Source of the DNA: Symsagittifera roscoffensis
Lineage: Eukaryota; Xenacoelomorpha; Acoela; Convolutidae
Length of the DNA stretch: 64,000 nucleotides
Assembly (NCBI RefSeq): GCF_963678635.1
Contig: NC_087064.1
Location: forward strand, 41,261,165-41,325,164
Reading direction: 5' to 3'
Shown: piece after piece, positions 23,798 through 35,296 of the stretch
How the letters are laid out: each line of letters begins with the position of its first letter
How positions within the stretch are numbered: position 1 is the stretch's first letter
The notes under the pieces: model-generated
Seen by the model: only the letters and a program-made list of their open reading frames with translations
What the model was told of the DNA's origin: nothing
Database searches by the model: none
Position numbers and translations under genes: made by a program

Positions 23798-25690
23798 GTA
23801 ATCAAACGCCATTCCTCGCCACTTCTTAAGATGGCCATTGAAAGTGAGAAGACAAAGGGCTAACATACCATCTGTTGATGAACATTTTCCGGTGGAGAAC
23901 GGGTGTTGTGACCTTAAGTATGACAATACTGGTAACCCTATAGTACCTGCAGCACCAAGATAACTTTATTAGATATTACAAGTCTCTCATAAGTTTCATC
24001 GGTGGTGTCGTCAAAAACTAGAGCCCTTTCAATCAATGAAACTTCAATAGTTTCAAATAAGAAAACTAGTTTGTCTTGAATTTGATTGCGTGCAGTATTG
24101 CACCGAGAAAAACGCAAGCTAGGGGGTCGCCAGAAAACTTTTTAAAAACCAAAAATGCGGGCATGAAACTATCGCAAACTCTTTCAGGCCCGCAATTTGG
24201 TGCTAATTGAATCAAGGTCTCTGAAATGATTCAAGAACATTTCAGAGCAACTCAAAAGGTTCCATCGATTAACCAAAAAATTTTTTTAAACTTTACAGCA
24301 TTTTTTTGGGTCAACATCAGAATTATTCGTAAACTCGATAATTATTTCAAATACTTTAGTAATTGTGGTTTTGCGCGGAGAGGAATATTTTCTCCTAGCA
24401 GCAGTTTGCTTGTGTAAAAAACCGTTTAAACCAATTTGTCCTTAGTAGAGAAAATTGAGCAAACGATCACATTTTCTGTTACTTGCAAAACAGCACAGGC
24501 AAACTTAACGCTTGGTGTACGTTGTCGAGTTGAGCCTTTAAAAAAAATTTCAGACGTTTTGGGGCCGTGGTTTTACCGCCGAAACCTCAAGACACTCCAC
24601 GTGTTTTAATTAAATCGTTGTTTTGTCATATATAATTTTGTTTGATACTTTTAGCGAACTCAGTAGTCGGAGAAATCGTTTTTTTTTGCTTGAAAAAACA
24701 TAGCCAATCGAAGATTGGAAAAGAGTAATGAACGCATGTTTTTCGGCGCCATTTTCACGTTCGTATTTGGAGAGTGCTATTTACGTCACCTTCAGCAGAT
24801 GAATTTCAATTGAACTCAAAAAGTGCTTTATACCTAAGTGCATCAACATCTTGACTTTTTCCTGAAAAAAAAATGAAAAAAAAAATCAGCAAGACCTATA
24901 TAAGAGTCTTCACTACGTTCATTACTCCTTAAAATTGCTGACCTGACGTTATAAGAATTAGCTAGTGTTTACAGGGAACTGTAAATCGGAAAAAAGACTC
25001 CATCATAATTTTTGTTCGGTGTTCATGGTGTTTGTGATTGGCGCACAGCATAACATGACAATGTCAGAAAGAAATAAATGCGTCTAGTGGCTATGATCTA
25101 GCAAAATTAACTTGATTCATGTTTTCCTAGCAATCACAACGGTTCAGTGGAATCTTTAAACCAAAAAAAAATATATATATCCTTGAGTCCTTTTTTATTT
25201 AGGAAGCCTCGTTTTAGCGTATATAACTGACATCAACCATGCTATTGAATGACTGTTTGATTGCATGAATGAGTTTGCTATTAAGTACTAAAAAGAAGTT
25301 GAAGTTGCGATTAGGGTTTCATAGAACTTTATAAGAGTTATGAAATGCGGGTCAACTTGTCAGGATTTAATTAATTAAGGAAGAAAAAGACTAGGTACGG
25401 TATATTTGACTAGATGCGGTAACAGCTAAGTAAATTTGAATGATGTTAAAATGTAGGACATCCCGCAAGCTATTACGAGTTTTTCTTCTAAGCCGCAGAA
25501 TAGCGATAAAACTTTATAAGTTATTTCAAGTCTATGATTAATTAGACAAAAAATGATATCGGGTTAATTTTTTAAAAAAAACTGACACAATTTCAATGAG
25601 AACAAAATTTTTTAATAGCAAACTTTTTGAATTTGGAGAACAAGTTATGCACGTGTTTTGTTAAGCAAGAAAAAAACCACTGCAACATCG
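23798..25690 (+). other. RSPH14 intron, left part
   Basis: Intron sequence of about 1.9 kb before the minisatellite and the RT element. AT-rich, with no reading frame that looks real and no recognised repeat copy. One 63-codon frame (24226-24417) is noise. Confidence 0.5.
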
Positions 25691-25713
25691 ACAACTGAGC
25701 GGACATTTTATCT

Positions 25714-25960
25714 CAAGCAGTGCTCGTATTTGGATCAGAGCTCGTGTTTGGAGCTGAACTCGTGAGTTTGGAGCAGAGCACGTGTTCGGAGTACAGCTTA
25801 TTTGTGGATTGGTGCTCGTGTTGGATGCAGAGCCGGTGCTTGGAGCTCGTGTGTGTTTGGTACAGAGCCGGTGCTTGGAACTCGTGTTTGGAGAGGAGCT
25901 TGTTTCTGGAGCAGAGTGGCCAGTGCTCGGGAAGAGTTCGAGTTTGGTTCGAGGAACGCT
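25714..25960 (+). repeat. Degenerate minisatellite, GCTCGTGTTTGGAG units
   Basis: A run of imperfect units of roughly 18-24 bp built on GCTCGTGTTTGGAGCAGAG, with variants such as GCTTGGAGCTCGTG. Because the units have no stop in several frames, both strands show long open frames. These are an artefact of the repeat and not genes. It lies immediately upstream of the first frame of the retroelement at 26117 and may be part of its 5' region. Confidence 0.7.
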
Positions 25961-26116
25961 CGTTTTTGCAGCAGAGTTGGCTTGCGGAACAGAATATCGT
26001 TCGTTGTACTGAGTGTGACACCAGAGATTTCATAATCTCGGAGTTGCTGCTTTTGGTTTTCTTTTCTTCGTGAAACAAGAGGTTTCACTTCCACGGTTGT
26101 GCTTTGATTTGATATC

Positions 26117-26938
26117 ATGAGGAGGACTCAGAGAATTATCAAACCGCCTAGTTATCTGGGGTATAATTCTGATTCGCAGCTCAGTGTTTCCAATACCAGC
26201 GGGTTTGAAGTGGAAGACTTGTTAATATCACAAGATAACAATGACCGCGTTAATGTTACACCGACAAGCAATGTCGCACACAGGATTAGCCATGCAAGAC
26301 CTGCAAATAGAAGATGTGGTACCAGAAACTGATCCGAATCTTAAAAGCCATGACGAAGACATAATGATGAAAGCATTCGGTGCGTCACTTGACAAATCAA
26401 CTTGTCTTGATCATTCGATTTGGACTGAAAGATGATTGAAAAGTGTACTTTTGCCAAAAAGACTATATACTTTGCCTAATGGTAACACTGGTAGGAAGTA
26501 CGTAGACCTCCTGACCCATGAACTAAAGCTTCTTTCTACCACGGCTGATTCCACGTCAGAAAGAGTTCTGGTGATGAGTCGTGTTTTGTTACAAAGAGAT
26601 CCAGTGATCAAAGCATCAAAAGACATTCGAACACTTTTGGACGGCGCATTGAAGAGTGGAAGGAAAAGAAATTCGACAAGTTGTTGGCGCAAGCAGTGAG
26701 ATGTGGCAAAAAGAAACAAATAAATCAAGATAATTTGGACGACAAACATGTCTCGAAAGTGTTTGCTTCATTAATGATGAAAGGCAAAGTAAGAAGTGCT
26801 ATGCGGTGGCTCTCGGAGAGAGCAAGCGGGGGTGTGCTTGATCCGATGCAAGAGGTGAAGAAAGGTGTGACCGTTTTAGAGACTTTGAAGTCAAAGCATC
26901 CAGAGCCAAACAAGTCACATCTCTCTTCTCGATTGTAA
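26117..26938 (+). pseudogene. N-terminal part of the retroelement protein
   Basis: Three overlapping open pieces in different frames (26117-26332, 26241-26699, 26681-26938). The first begins MRRTQRIIKPPSYLGYN. The last contains a helical stretch with HVSKVFASLMMKGKVRSAMR and LSERASGGVLDP, a recognisable pre-RT region of this element group. Frameshifts near 26330 and 26695 separate the pieces. Confidence 0.5.
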
Positions 26939-27090
26939 GTGCCAGTTTTACCCGATTTTGAAGATGTTAAAATCAGTTCTGCTTCCATTGAAAAGACGAC
27001 ACGTTCTTTGCAGGGCAGTTCGGGAGCTTCGGGAACAGATTCTGAGATTGGCAGACGGTTTTATTACGTCATGGGGCTCACAGTTCACAC

Positions 27091-28017
27091 TTGAGAGACG
27101 AAGTTGCAACTCTCGCCACAAAAATGTGCAATCAAATCTTACCATGGTCGAAAGTGCGAGCACTGGTTTCTGGAGGATTGATTGCGCTTGATAAATGTCT
27201 TGGCGTGCGACCTCTTGGCATAGACGAGTGTCTACTGAGAATAAATTGCAAAAATGTGACTGAGTTCACGAAAATTGACCTTGAAGAAACATGTTCAACT
27301 GATCAATTAGCTTGTGGGCTGAAAGCTGGCGTTGAAGGTACAATTCATGCGCTCTCTGATGTTTTTGATGACAACAAGAAAGATGGCTGTGGCATGCTGT
27401 TGATGGATGCATCAAATGCTTTCAACTCGCTCAATTGTGAAACAGCGTTGTCGAATGCTCGAATATTGTGGCCTAGATGTTCTAGATTCCTCTTCAAAAA
27501 ATACAGAGGTTTCGCGTCGCTTTTTGTTGCTGGCGCCGATGAAGTGATATACAGTAGGGAAGGAACCACACAGGGAGACCCACTGACAATGTTCTTCTAT
27601 GGTGTTTCACTTCTTCCCCTGATTCGGAAGTTAAAGGATCCGAACAATGTGTTACAAAGTTGGTATGTTGATGATTCTGCGGCCATAGCAAAACTCAAGA
27701 AACTGGAGATATGGCTCAAAAACTTGATTGAGGAAGGTCCCGCCTTCGGTTACTTTCCAGAGCTTTCCAAAAGTTTTCTGATTGTCGATAAACAATATAC
27801 TGAAGAAGCGCATCATATATTTGACAAGTACTCGATTACTATAGTGGAAAAGAAGAGGTTTTTGGGCGGTTTCATTGGAGACGGAAATGAGAAGGACATC
27901 TACCTAAAAAAGAAAGAACTTGAATGGGTAGACAAAAATGAGAAACTTTCTTTTGTGGCAAAAACAGAACCACAATGTGCTTTATCAGGACTGACTATGT
28001 CCCTACAAGCGGAATGA
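27091..28017 (+). pseudogene. Reverse transcriptase of the intronic retroelement
   Basis: A 308-codon uninterrupted stretch with the RT palm. Motif A reads GMLLMDASNAFNSLN (catalytic Asp present), motif B REGTTQGDPLTMFFYGVSL, motif C SWYVDDSAA (D-D present), and motif D/E lie in GYFPELSKSFLIV and KKRFLGGFIGD. All three catalytic aspartates remain. The motif spacing fits non-LTR-type RTs and not Ty3 or DIRS. A stop at 28015-28017 interrupts a frame whose sense continues downstream. Confidence 0.8.
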
Positions 28018-28035
28018 AATTTTTCCCATCGTGTT

Positions 28036-29113
28036 TTGGGTGATTCTAGTCAGCTTTTTCAACCGCTAGAGAACCTTCTGATGGAGAAATTCTTACCTGC
28101 GATACTTGGAACTTCGTCGATTTCATCAATGGAGAAACGTCTCTTTTGTTTGCCAGCAAGAAAGGGTGTTCTTGGAGTGTCTAACCCAACCAGTTTTGCT
28201 GATGAGTCTTACAACACGTCACGGGAAGCAGTTACGGTTCTTTATGATGCTATTGTTGATCAGCACGGTTTTTCCCATGGAAACCACAGAAAGCAAATGT
28301 CTCGATCGCGAAAAAAAAACATCGAATAATGGAAGAAAAACATGAAGAGTTGTTGGGGGAGTTATTGAATGAGCTATCTGCAGACCAAGTTCGAGTAGTA
28401 AAAAGAATCAAAAAAGAAAGCTTGTCCGCCTGGCTGACAGCGTTACCGATTGCTGCAGAAAACTTTGATTTTTCGGAAGTGAAGTTTTGGGGTGCATTGA
28501 GTGTCCGGTATAACAAAAACTTGATAGCTTCGCCAACTTTTTGTGATGGTTGCCAGTCACCGTTCACCTTACGGCATGCGTTAGCGTGCAAAAAAGGTGG
28601 TCTTTTAACTTTACCGCACAATGAGATTAGGGATGCTGTAGGCGACTTAGCTTCTTTAGTGTGGAAGGATGTACAGAGAGAGCCTGTTATTAGAGAATAC
28701 AACCCGCAAGATGAGACACCCGCATTAATTGCAGATTTGTTTTGTCGTGGAGTTTATGTAAGACAGGGAGGAGCGTCGTTTAATATTCGTTTCTCTGACA
28801 CCGACGCCATCTCCTATCAGATCACAAGCCCCATGAGTGTTTTGCACTCAGCAGAGGTTGAGAAAAAGAAAATATTCAGACGCGTGTCAGGAAAGACATG
28901 TTTTTCGCTCCTCTTGTCGTGTCTGTTGATGAGATGCTTGCTCCAGAATTTACAAATTTCCTTCGGAGAATAGGAGAAGCATTATCTACCAAGTGGGAGA
29001 AACCCTATAGTAAAACTATGAACTGGGTGAAGTGCCGGCTGTCTTTTGCCGTGCTCCGTGCTTCCAGTGTGTGCTTCCGAGGCACAAGGACCAAGTGGAG
29101 GAGTCTTGGCTGA
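28036..29113 (+). pseudogene. Thumb, zinc-binding and nuclease-like C-terminus
   Basis: Open pieces 28036-28329, 28329-28973 and 28898-29113 continue the polyprotein. The second holds a CxxC...HAxxC zinc motif (FCDGCQSPFTLRHALACKKG), then HNEIRD and EPVI, then IADLFCRGVYV followed by FNIRFSDTD. The D...(D/N)xR pattern after HNEIRD resembles a restriction-like PD-(D/E)XK nuclease, as in RLE-type non-LTR elements. The last piece ends with a conserved CRLSFAVLRASSVCFRGTR tail. The nuclease assignment is inference from pattern. Confidence 0.55.
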
Positions 29114-29419
29114 GACCATGATTTCTTACACTAGAGAAATACTTACGGATGTTCTACAATGAATGAATTTGGCTAGCTATGTGCAGACTCTGCTAGTAAG
29201 GTAAAACGTGGACCTAAACGAAACAAAATGTTGAAAAATGAACCAAATAGATAATTGACTGATTTCCATTTGAAAAAAAAAATTTAATAGCAAGAATTTA
29301 GTACTCATATTTGGTTAAATATATCTACTATTTTTTAACCTAAAGCAAGTGGTCCAAAAAACTAAGGTTCAAATTAAAATTTGAATTATAACATCTCCAA
29401 AAAATACAGGTTGTTGCAC

Positions 29420-29952
29420 TGACTTCTGATACGAAAGTAACGGAATATTTGTGCTCGGGGTGGGTTTTTTTTCTTCAGACAAGTTTTTCTTTTTAACTAG
29501 CCATTTTGACAGCATTTTTGTTTATCATTCAAAAGGTATTGTTGTCTTGAGCTTAAACTTGGAAAAAAATTTTACCGGTGGACGTTTTTTGTAAAGTTAA
29601 TGGGTTTAAAGATTGCCGATTCGGCGAATTTGGGACAATTAACTCGCAATATGTTTCGCGCTATTAACGCGTAAGCGGATAATTAATCCGTCTGAGAAAT
29701 CGATCCAAATTGGTTGAAAGAAGCTCATTTGCCATAATTGATTTGTTACAAAAAGCGAAATCTATTGTTTTGTTTTTATATGGCTTGTGGGGGATGATTG
29801 TCACGAAAAAAATTTCAAATATTAGAAAGAAAAATTTTTCATTTTTTTTTATTTCATTTAATTTTTTTATGTTGTTTATGTTATTACTGCTCCATAAACC
29901 TTAAAAGGCAGTCGGAACATTCAACGCTTCGTCCTGATACGGACAGTCTTGT
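29420..29952. repeat. ~500-bp dispersed repeat, copy 1
   Basis: Shares long blocks with 30165-30662: GGAATATTTGTGCTCGGG, TTTCGCGCTATTAACGCGTA, CTCCATAAACCTTAAAAGGC and others in the same order. It has no coding capacity. Short diverged parts also occur near 41310-41400 and 43945-44160, so this is a dispersed family. Confidence 0.75.
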
Positions 29953-30164
29953 TTGTTTTTGGATATGCAAATTAACTAGAGCAGCAAAACAGCATAACGT
30001 AAAAGAAAAATTTCGTCTATTTCAATGCTCAAAAAGTTCATTGACTCAAAATAACTAATCCTAAGGGGTCTTAGATTAACGAACAGTCCAAAATTACGTC
30101 TTTTCTTAAGAAATATTCAATAATAATTTTTGGTCACAATTTGTGAACAAGAAAATTATTGTTC

Positions 30165-30662
30165 CGACCTTCGATAGAAAAGTAAAGGAATATTTGTGCT
30201 CGGGTGGACTTTTTTTTCTTCTGACAAATTTCGACTTTTTACTAGCCATTTTTGACAGAACTTTTTTTATCATCTGAAATATATTGTTGTCCTGAGCTCA
30301 AATCTAAAACGATATTTCACCCGTGATCATTTTTTGTTCGGTTATGGGGTTTAAAGATTGCCATTTTGGCCAATTTGGGGAGAATTAACGCGCGATCTAT
30401 TTCGCGCTATTAACGCGTAGGCGGAGAGTTAATCCGTTTTAGAACTCCTTCAAAATTGGTTGAAAGAAGCTTATATGCCATAATTTTTTTGTTACAAGGA
30501 GCGAAATCTATCCTTTTGTTCTTTAAATGGCATGTGAGTGGATGATTTAGAAAAAAAATTTTATCTTGTTTTATTACATTTTTTTAATGTTAATACTGCT
30601 CCATAAACCTTAAAAGGCAGTCGAAAAATTCAGGGCTTTGCCCTGATACGAGCAATCTTGTT
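30165..30662. repeat. ~500-bp dispersed repeat, copy 2
   Basis: Direct-orientation partner of 29420-29952, about 740 bp downstream, with shared blocks in the same order but many substitutions and indels. Either a local duplication or two insertions of one non-autonomous element. Confidence 0.75.
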
Positions 30663-30805
30663 GATACTTAGAGTTTAGATATTCAAGTTGACATATTCAA
30701 ATCACTGTACGCAAATTTCAAATCTCTATATTCAAGTTTATATATTCAAATCTCTGTATGCTTGAACAAAAATAACTAGGCTTAAATAATTGATACTCAA
30801 GATTG

Positions 30806-30969
30806 TCCAATTGTCAATTAACTTGGCCTGCTAACTATTTTTTTTCATATATTAATTGTAAAACTACTTTTGCGCCATAAAATAGTGACAATTTTATGGC
30901 GCATTAGTACTTTTACAAGGTAATATATGAAGAAACATAGTTAGCAGGCCAAGTTAATTGAAAATTGGA
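30806..30969. mobile_element. Foldback/MITE-like palindrome, 164 bp
   Basis: The left half (TCCAATTGTCAATTAACTTG...) is the inverse complement of the right half (...CAAGTTAATTGAAAATTGGA), with small indels. The centre is TGCGCCATAAAAT...ATTTTATGGCGCA. The arms are about 75 bp. No coding capacity and no clear target duplication. Confidence 0.8.
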
Positions 30970-31591
30970 TGATCTAAAATTTTAAGAATCACTTATTTCG
31001 GTTGCTTTGTTGAGGTGGAGGGAAACGGAAAAAATGCGTAGATCACAGGCCACCTAGCTAATTTAGGGGACAAGGTTGCATGCAACATTTCTTCAAAATT
31101 TGCACAGGGGTGCGTGCGCATAAAATGCCATTTTCTGGTCGAAATCTATCAAAGTTCGGAAAACTTTTTTTCCAAAATCGCCATTATTTAGCGCTATTTA
31201 TAATGATGAAAGATTCATAACGGTTCAAGAGAAACATATATTTTGCGCAATTTTGTGGTCCAATTTAGCACAGCCCTGTTTGCTCGAGAATTCGCAATCA
31301 GGTCATCGGCTAAAAAGAGGTGACATCCATGTACAATAAAATTTTAATACTTCCCTGAAATAACTGCCTATTAACTTGAATTTCACAGAATGTCTTGCGT
31401 TCAAACCCCTAGAGTACAATTAATAACCATTAAAAAGCACGAATATCAGCGATAGCTTTTCCAGGAGTAACGTGATTGCGGTAATAAAAAGCATTTTTAC
31501 GAATTGACTGCAATTATGTAACTCTAGTTACTCGCAGATTATGGCGTTCCAAGCTCTCAAAAATTGTGCACAACAATGTTTTTGTTTACAG

Positions 31592-31654
31592 GCTCTCACT
31601 GGTCTTTCAGAGGCACCCGAAGGAAGAAAGCGACTTATGAACGAAGTCGATAAG
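31592..31654 (+). CDS. RSPH14: RSPH14-like, small exon
   Basis: Acceptor TTTACAG|GCT, donor GATAAG|GTCAGA. It encodes 21 residues, ALTGLSEAPEGRKRLMNEVD plus K, the highly conserved AL..L.EAPEGRK element near the RSPH14 C-terminus. Phase 0 on both sides. It joins directly to the exon ending at 23797 across 7.8 kb of repeat-filled intron. Confidence 0.92.
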
Positions 31655-32011
31655 GTCAGAATTTTGATAAATAATTAAGCAATCATTTAGCACATTGAAG
31701 AAGCAACAGAAAATGAGATGACAGCCACGAAGTCGAAAAATGATAAATATATTGTATAAAGAATTTGAAACTCTCAAGTTTTATGTCACCTTAAAGCCCT
31801 TGTACAAGCACTCATAATACTTATTTTCACTATCCATTTCCAAAAATATAAACAAAATAAAGTAGCAGGGGAATCCTCCAACCACAAACATCGCAAAAAG
31901 CTTTCGTAATAAATTTTTGTAGATTTTGGTGGAGAGGGGCAGTGAGTTTAGCTTTCTGATGGGCTACCCAATAACTTCGTAAAAAATTATCGTAAAAACT
32001 AAATAGTTACA

Positions 32012-32055
32012 CAGAGGCGAAGCGGAGCTTCGCACCACTTGCGATACACAACAAA
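32012..32055. repeat. GCGAAGC-hairpin dispersed repeat, copy 2
   Basis: CAGAGGCGAAGCGGAGCTTC followed by GCACCACTTGCGATACAC. The best preserved copy; GCGAAGC and GCTTCGC form a 7-bp stem with a 2-base loop. Confidence 0.65.
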
Positions 32056-32399
32056 CAAAATTAGTCGAAAAATGAAAAATGTTGAATTCAACCAGGTGAA
32101 ACAAATTTTCGTATGTCGTGATAAAATATAATTAGAGGTCCAGCTTAAGTTGGAGGCAGCTCTTTGATATTTTTTGAATTAATTATAATGATGCGGGATG
32201 AAATGTGTTATTTCAAATGGACTTTATCTTGGAAAACTAACATTTTTCTAACAAAAAATCAAAAGTCGCCGCTTGTACAGGAAAAACTATCTTTAAATTA
32301 TATTGTCAAAAAAAATTTCGCTTAAGTTCAAAGTTCAAAAATCTGACTTTCCGAAATACATTACTTTTTTTTCTGCAAAAATGTCGTGGCCAATTAAGC

Positions 32400-33780
32400 T
32401 GCAAAATTTTCAAAACCGGGTTCCTCCATTGAATACTTAGCCTAACTATTGGCAGGGTAATTTTTGAGAAAACTCGAATATTTTAAGAAACAGTAGAAAA
32501 GCCAAATAGACTTTTTCAAGGGCCATAACTTGAGCTTAAAGATTAGCTTACCACAACCGTTTATTTTGATTGAACGCAAAATCTAAGATTTGGGAAAGAA
32601 ACTTTCGAGAAAAGTCAGAACTTTTCCAAATACGCTCGAAAATTTTCAAATGGAATTTTCCAAAGGCCATAACATTTCCCAAAAATCCAACTCAATACAT
32701 TTTCATTTTATTTGTTTTTATCAAACAAGGCTAGGGTTCCAGTAAAAAGCTGGAGGTACCTGTTTGAAAGTTATTGCTTTTCTGCACTGATGTGATGAAA
32801 TAGGTAAATTAGAAAGCTCAAAAATTGAATTTTGCCCAAACTCAGTTATTTCTTTACAAATTGTTGCCACGAATAAACCCTTGATATCAGGTTGACTTGT
32901 TTTCGAGAAGAGCCGCAACGTTCCAAAAATCGGACACGAAAACAAAGCAATGATTTTTTTGAGGGCCGTAACCTTTTTTTGTTAGAAGTTTTCGATGTCG
33001 CCCCCTACACAGGGGAGTTTTGCTAAAAAAATTTTCTTTTTGATTGAACCCAAAATCTGGTATTTGAGATGGTAGTTTTCGATACAGGACAAAAAGCTTC
33101 AAAAACGGTCTAAATCCTAAATTGATTTCAACAATGGCATATATTTTGGCATAAGAAAATTTGGATTGAGCCACTTAAGCAATGCAGTTTCCTAGAACCC
33201 GTTCTTTCAATTGAAAGCAAATTCTCAGATTTGGTAGGGTAGTTTTCGAGAAAAATACAAGTTCGAAAAAAACGGGCAAAAGTTCACAATTTTGATTCAA
33301 AATTGAAAACGGTCAAAAATCAGTATTTCGACTTCTCTGACTGTCCCTTCATAACTGTCCCTTTTAAAAACCCGTTTTCTCTATTGAGCCCAAAATCTCA
33401 GATTTGGTAGGGTAGTTTCAGACAAAATCCAACAAGTTTGACAAAACGGTCAAAAAGTCTCAAGCATGACTTTTTTGAGGGTCATATTTTTCGCGTAAAA
33501 AAACTTAGCCGCTAATTTTCAGGAGTTTCCGTAAAAACATTGAACACAGCCGTTTAGGGAACGAAGCTTCCCAAAACCCGTACTTTTGAAGCAAATCAAA
33601 TTATCAGATTTGGGAAATTAGTTTTCCAAAAGTTTTTAAAATTTCTAACAACAGATAAAAAAAATTAGGCTTACCCGCATGTGTACCCTTTCCACCATTG
33701 AAACCAAAATCTCACATTTGGGAGGATAGTTTTCGAGAAAACCTACGGAGTTTTTCGAAGGATGTAGCAAAAAAGGTAGG
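32400..33780. repeat. Diverged tandem repeat, period about 150-200 bp
   Basis: The phrase AAAATCTCAGATTTGGTAGG followed by GTAGTTTTCGAGAAAA recurs in changed form near 33040, 33225, 33395, 33600 and 33705, each followed by an ACGGTC/ACGGGC-A run. Earlier, weaker units occur near 32440 and 32580. The same phrases appear near 3513, so part of this is also dispersed. Non-coding. Confidence 0.6.
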
Positions 33781-34758
33781 ATGAAAAGAGGCTAGCGGGC
33801 ATCTCAAAGAGTTGGCGGTCTTTCTATTGGTACCACTTTTATTAAGATGGTAAATAGGTTTTTGAGAATAACTTAATATTTTGAGAAAAGCAAAAAAATT
33901 TAAATCCTTGAAAAGTTAGAAAAACTCAATCCCATACATTTTTCTAAAATCTGTTTCTATCAAACAGCAACAAAAGTTACGAAGCAGAAACAAAGCCACC
34001 AGAAAATCTATGAGCAGACATCAATTGCGCCAAAAAAAAATGATTTTATGAAAATTTTAAGCCGTCCCCCCCCCCGTAAAAACTACAATGAACAACACTT
34101 GCAAATAACATGATACTTGCTTACAGCACTAAAACAATCCATGTGACACCTAAGCCGACAAAACTAGAGCAGACAAACGCAAGCCCGACGATTCAGTATT
34201 TATCGGAAAAAAAATATCATACTATTGAAAAATAGAAAAAAGCCTGCCTGGGCTTGAACCCTAAAAGTCTAGTTCACGATTACAAGAGACTTGATCTCGC
34301 AAGAGTAAAAATCCCATAACTAGTGAGTCCTGACTAATAAAGAGAGGGAGAGGTAACTAGAGTGAATACAAATAGGGTAAGCTTCACATTTTTCGCACAA
34401 AAGTATCGGCAGTTTGCAGCCTTTTTGCTTCCACAAAAATCATATACTTAACATATTCTTAAGCTTTTTGTGACTACTTGAGTTCAACTACCGTTTTTGC
34501 GCGATAAAATACCAATCGATAAAATATCAAGGAGAAAAAATTGCCATTTGCTCTTTATCGAAAAATAGCATCACTCAAAAAAATTGAACAGCTCAACTGC
34601 AGATGCTCTTGCACTTTTCATCTAATAAACATCGTGTGGCAAGACTGTCGGCTTTGTTACTGCTTTTTGAAATGCTGTCTTGAAAAGAGTGTTTTTCGTC
34701 CTATTTCGTCATCTTTTTATGTAGTTCGAGAAAATGAGAAATGATTCGAGCCTTGCAG

Positions 34759-34808
34759 TGCAAACGGCAGTGGACATGGCCATCAAGGTGATCACGTGGA
34801 CGCCATAG
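34759..34808 (+). CDS. RSPH14: RSPH14-like, last exon
   Basis: Acceptor CCTTGCAG|TG. After two bases of a split codon it encodes QTAVDMAIKVITWTP and a TAG stop at 34806-34808. The family ends with the same pattern (LQ.A...AI.VI...P). The short length and the stop position match the known C-terminus, so the gene ends here. Its phase needs one base from a preceding exon that was not found. Confidence 0.8.
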
Positions 34809-35030
34809 ATCGAACAATTAACTGGATCAATTATTTCACTGTACCACCCAAGGACACATTGATTCAATTCAAACTCAGTTTCGATAGCTATGATGCGTAT
34901 ATAATTATCTCAAATTACAAGGCCAATATTACCGATTTCCTCCTCATTCTGATAATCGTAATGGAATTAAATTTGGTCACTCACTTTCGCCTCCAAGACT
35001 AGGCGTGCTCACACATTTGACTACTTAACA

Positions 35031-35075
35031 CAGAGGCGAAGCAAAGCTTCGCGCCACTTGCGATACACTACAAAA
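35031..35075. repeat. GCGAAGC-hairpin dispersed repeat, copy 3
   Basis: CAGAGGCGAAGCAAAGCTTC followed by GCGCCACTTGCGATACAC. The stem is intact with a changed loop (AAA against GGA in copy 2). Confidence 0.65.
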
Positions 35076-35296
35076 ACAGTATGTCAAATTAACCGGCAGA
35101 AAATCAGACAAAAAACACAGAATTTTTTTGTCGAAACAAAAATATCTACCGCAATTTTCATATATTTGTCTTGATTTTTATCAAATAAATTTCCTTCTGA
35201 GTGAAACATGCCAAGCAAGACAATTGAATTCTAATTGAGCATCGAAATAAAACGGAAAAAAAGCAGTAAAAAATCTGTAAATACTTAAGGACCGTG

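Larger units (their letters stand above)
25690..29283 (+). mobile_element. Non-LTR-like retroelement: RT plus PD-(D/E)XK-like C-terminus
   Basis: A single polyprotein-type coding region on the + strand inside an RSPH14 intron. N-terminal frames (26117-26938) are followed by the RT (27091-28017) and a C-terminal zinc/endonuclease-like region (28329-29113). The 3' end is probably the A-run at 29272-29282; the 5' end may begin at the minisatellite. The frame changes at several points (for example near 26330, 26695, 27090, 28018 and 28330), so it is inactive, but long open stretches show it is relatively young. No target duplication was established. Confidence 0.6.
29284..31591 (+). other. RSPH14 intron, right part, repeat-rich
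   Basis: Contains two direct copies of a ~500-bp repeat (29420-29952, 30165-30662) and a large foldback (30806-30969). Otherwise it is AT-rich intron without coding signal, ending at the acceptor TTTGTTTACAG (31591). Confidence 0.6.
31655..34758 (+). other. RSPH14 intron with diverged tandem repeats
   Basis: Mostly a diverged tandem repeat (about 32400-33780) plus one GCGAAGC-hairpin copy. A short exon of about 60-70 bases is expected here, because the family has roughly 20 residues between the exon at 31592 and the last one and because the last exon needs a phase-1 donor. I could not identify it. Confidence 0.5.

Noticed and set aside
25713-26118. Long overlapping open frames on both strands
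   Set aside because: Produced by the GCTCGTGTTTGGAG minisatellite, whose units lack stops in several frames. The translations are repetitive and mutually overlapping.
31691-31760. A possible terminal exon just after the RSPH14 exon at 31592 (acceptor TTTAG, stop TAA)
   Set aside because: The intron would be only about 36 bp, and the peptide does not match the family's C-terminus, while 34759-34808 does.
34240-34320. Possible tRNA gene on the minus strand (GGGTTCAAGCCC T-arm)
   Set aside because: A good T-arm but no matching acceptor 5' strand and no anticodon arm of normal size. At most a tRNA fragment.
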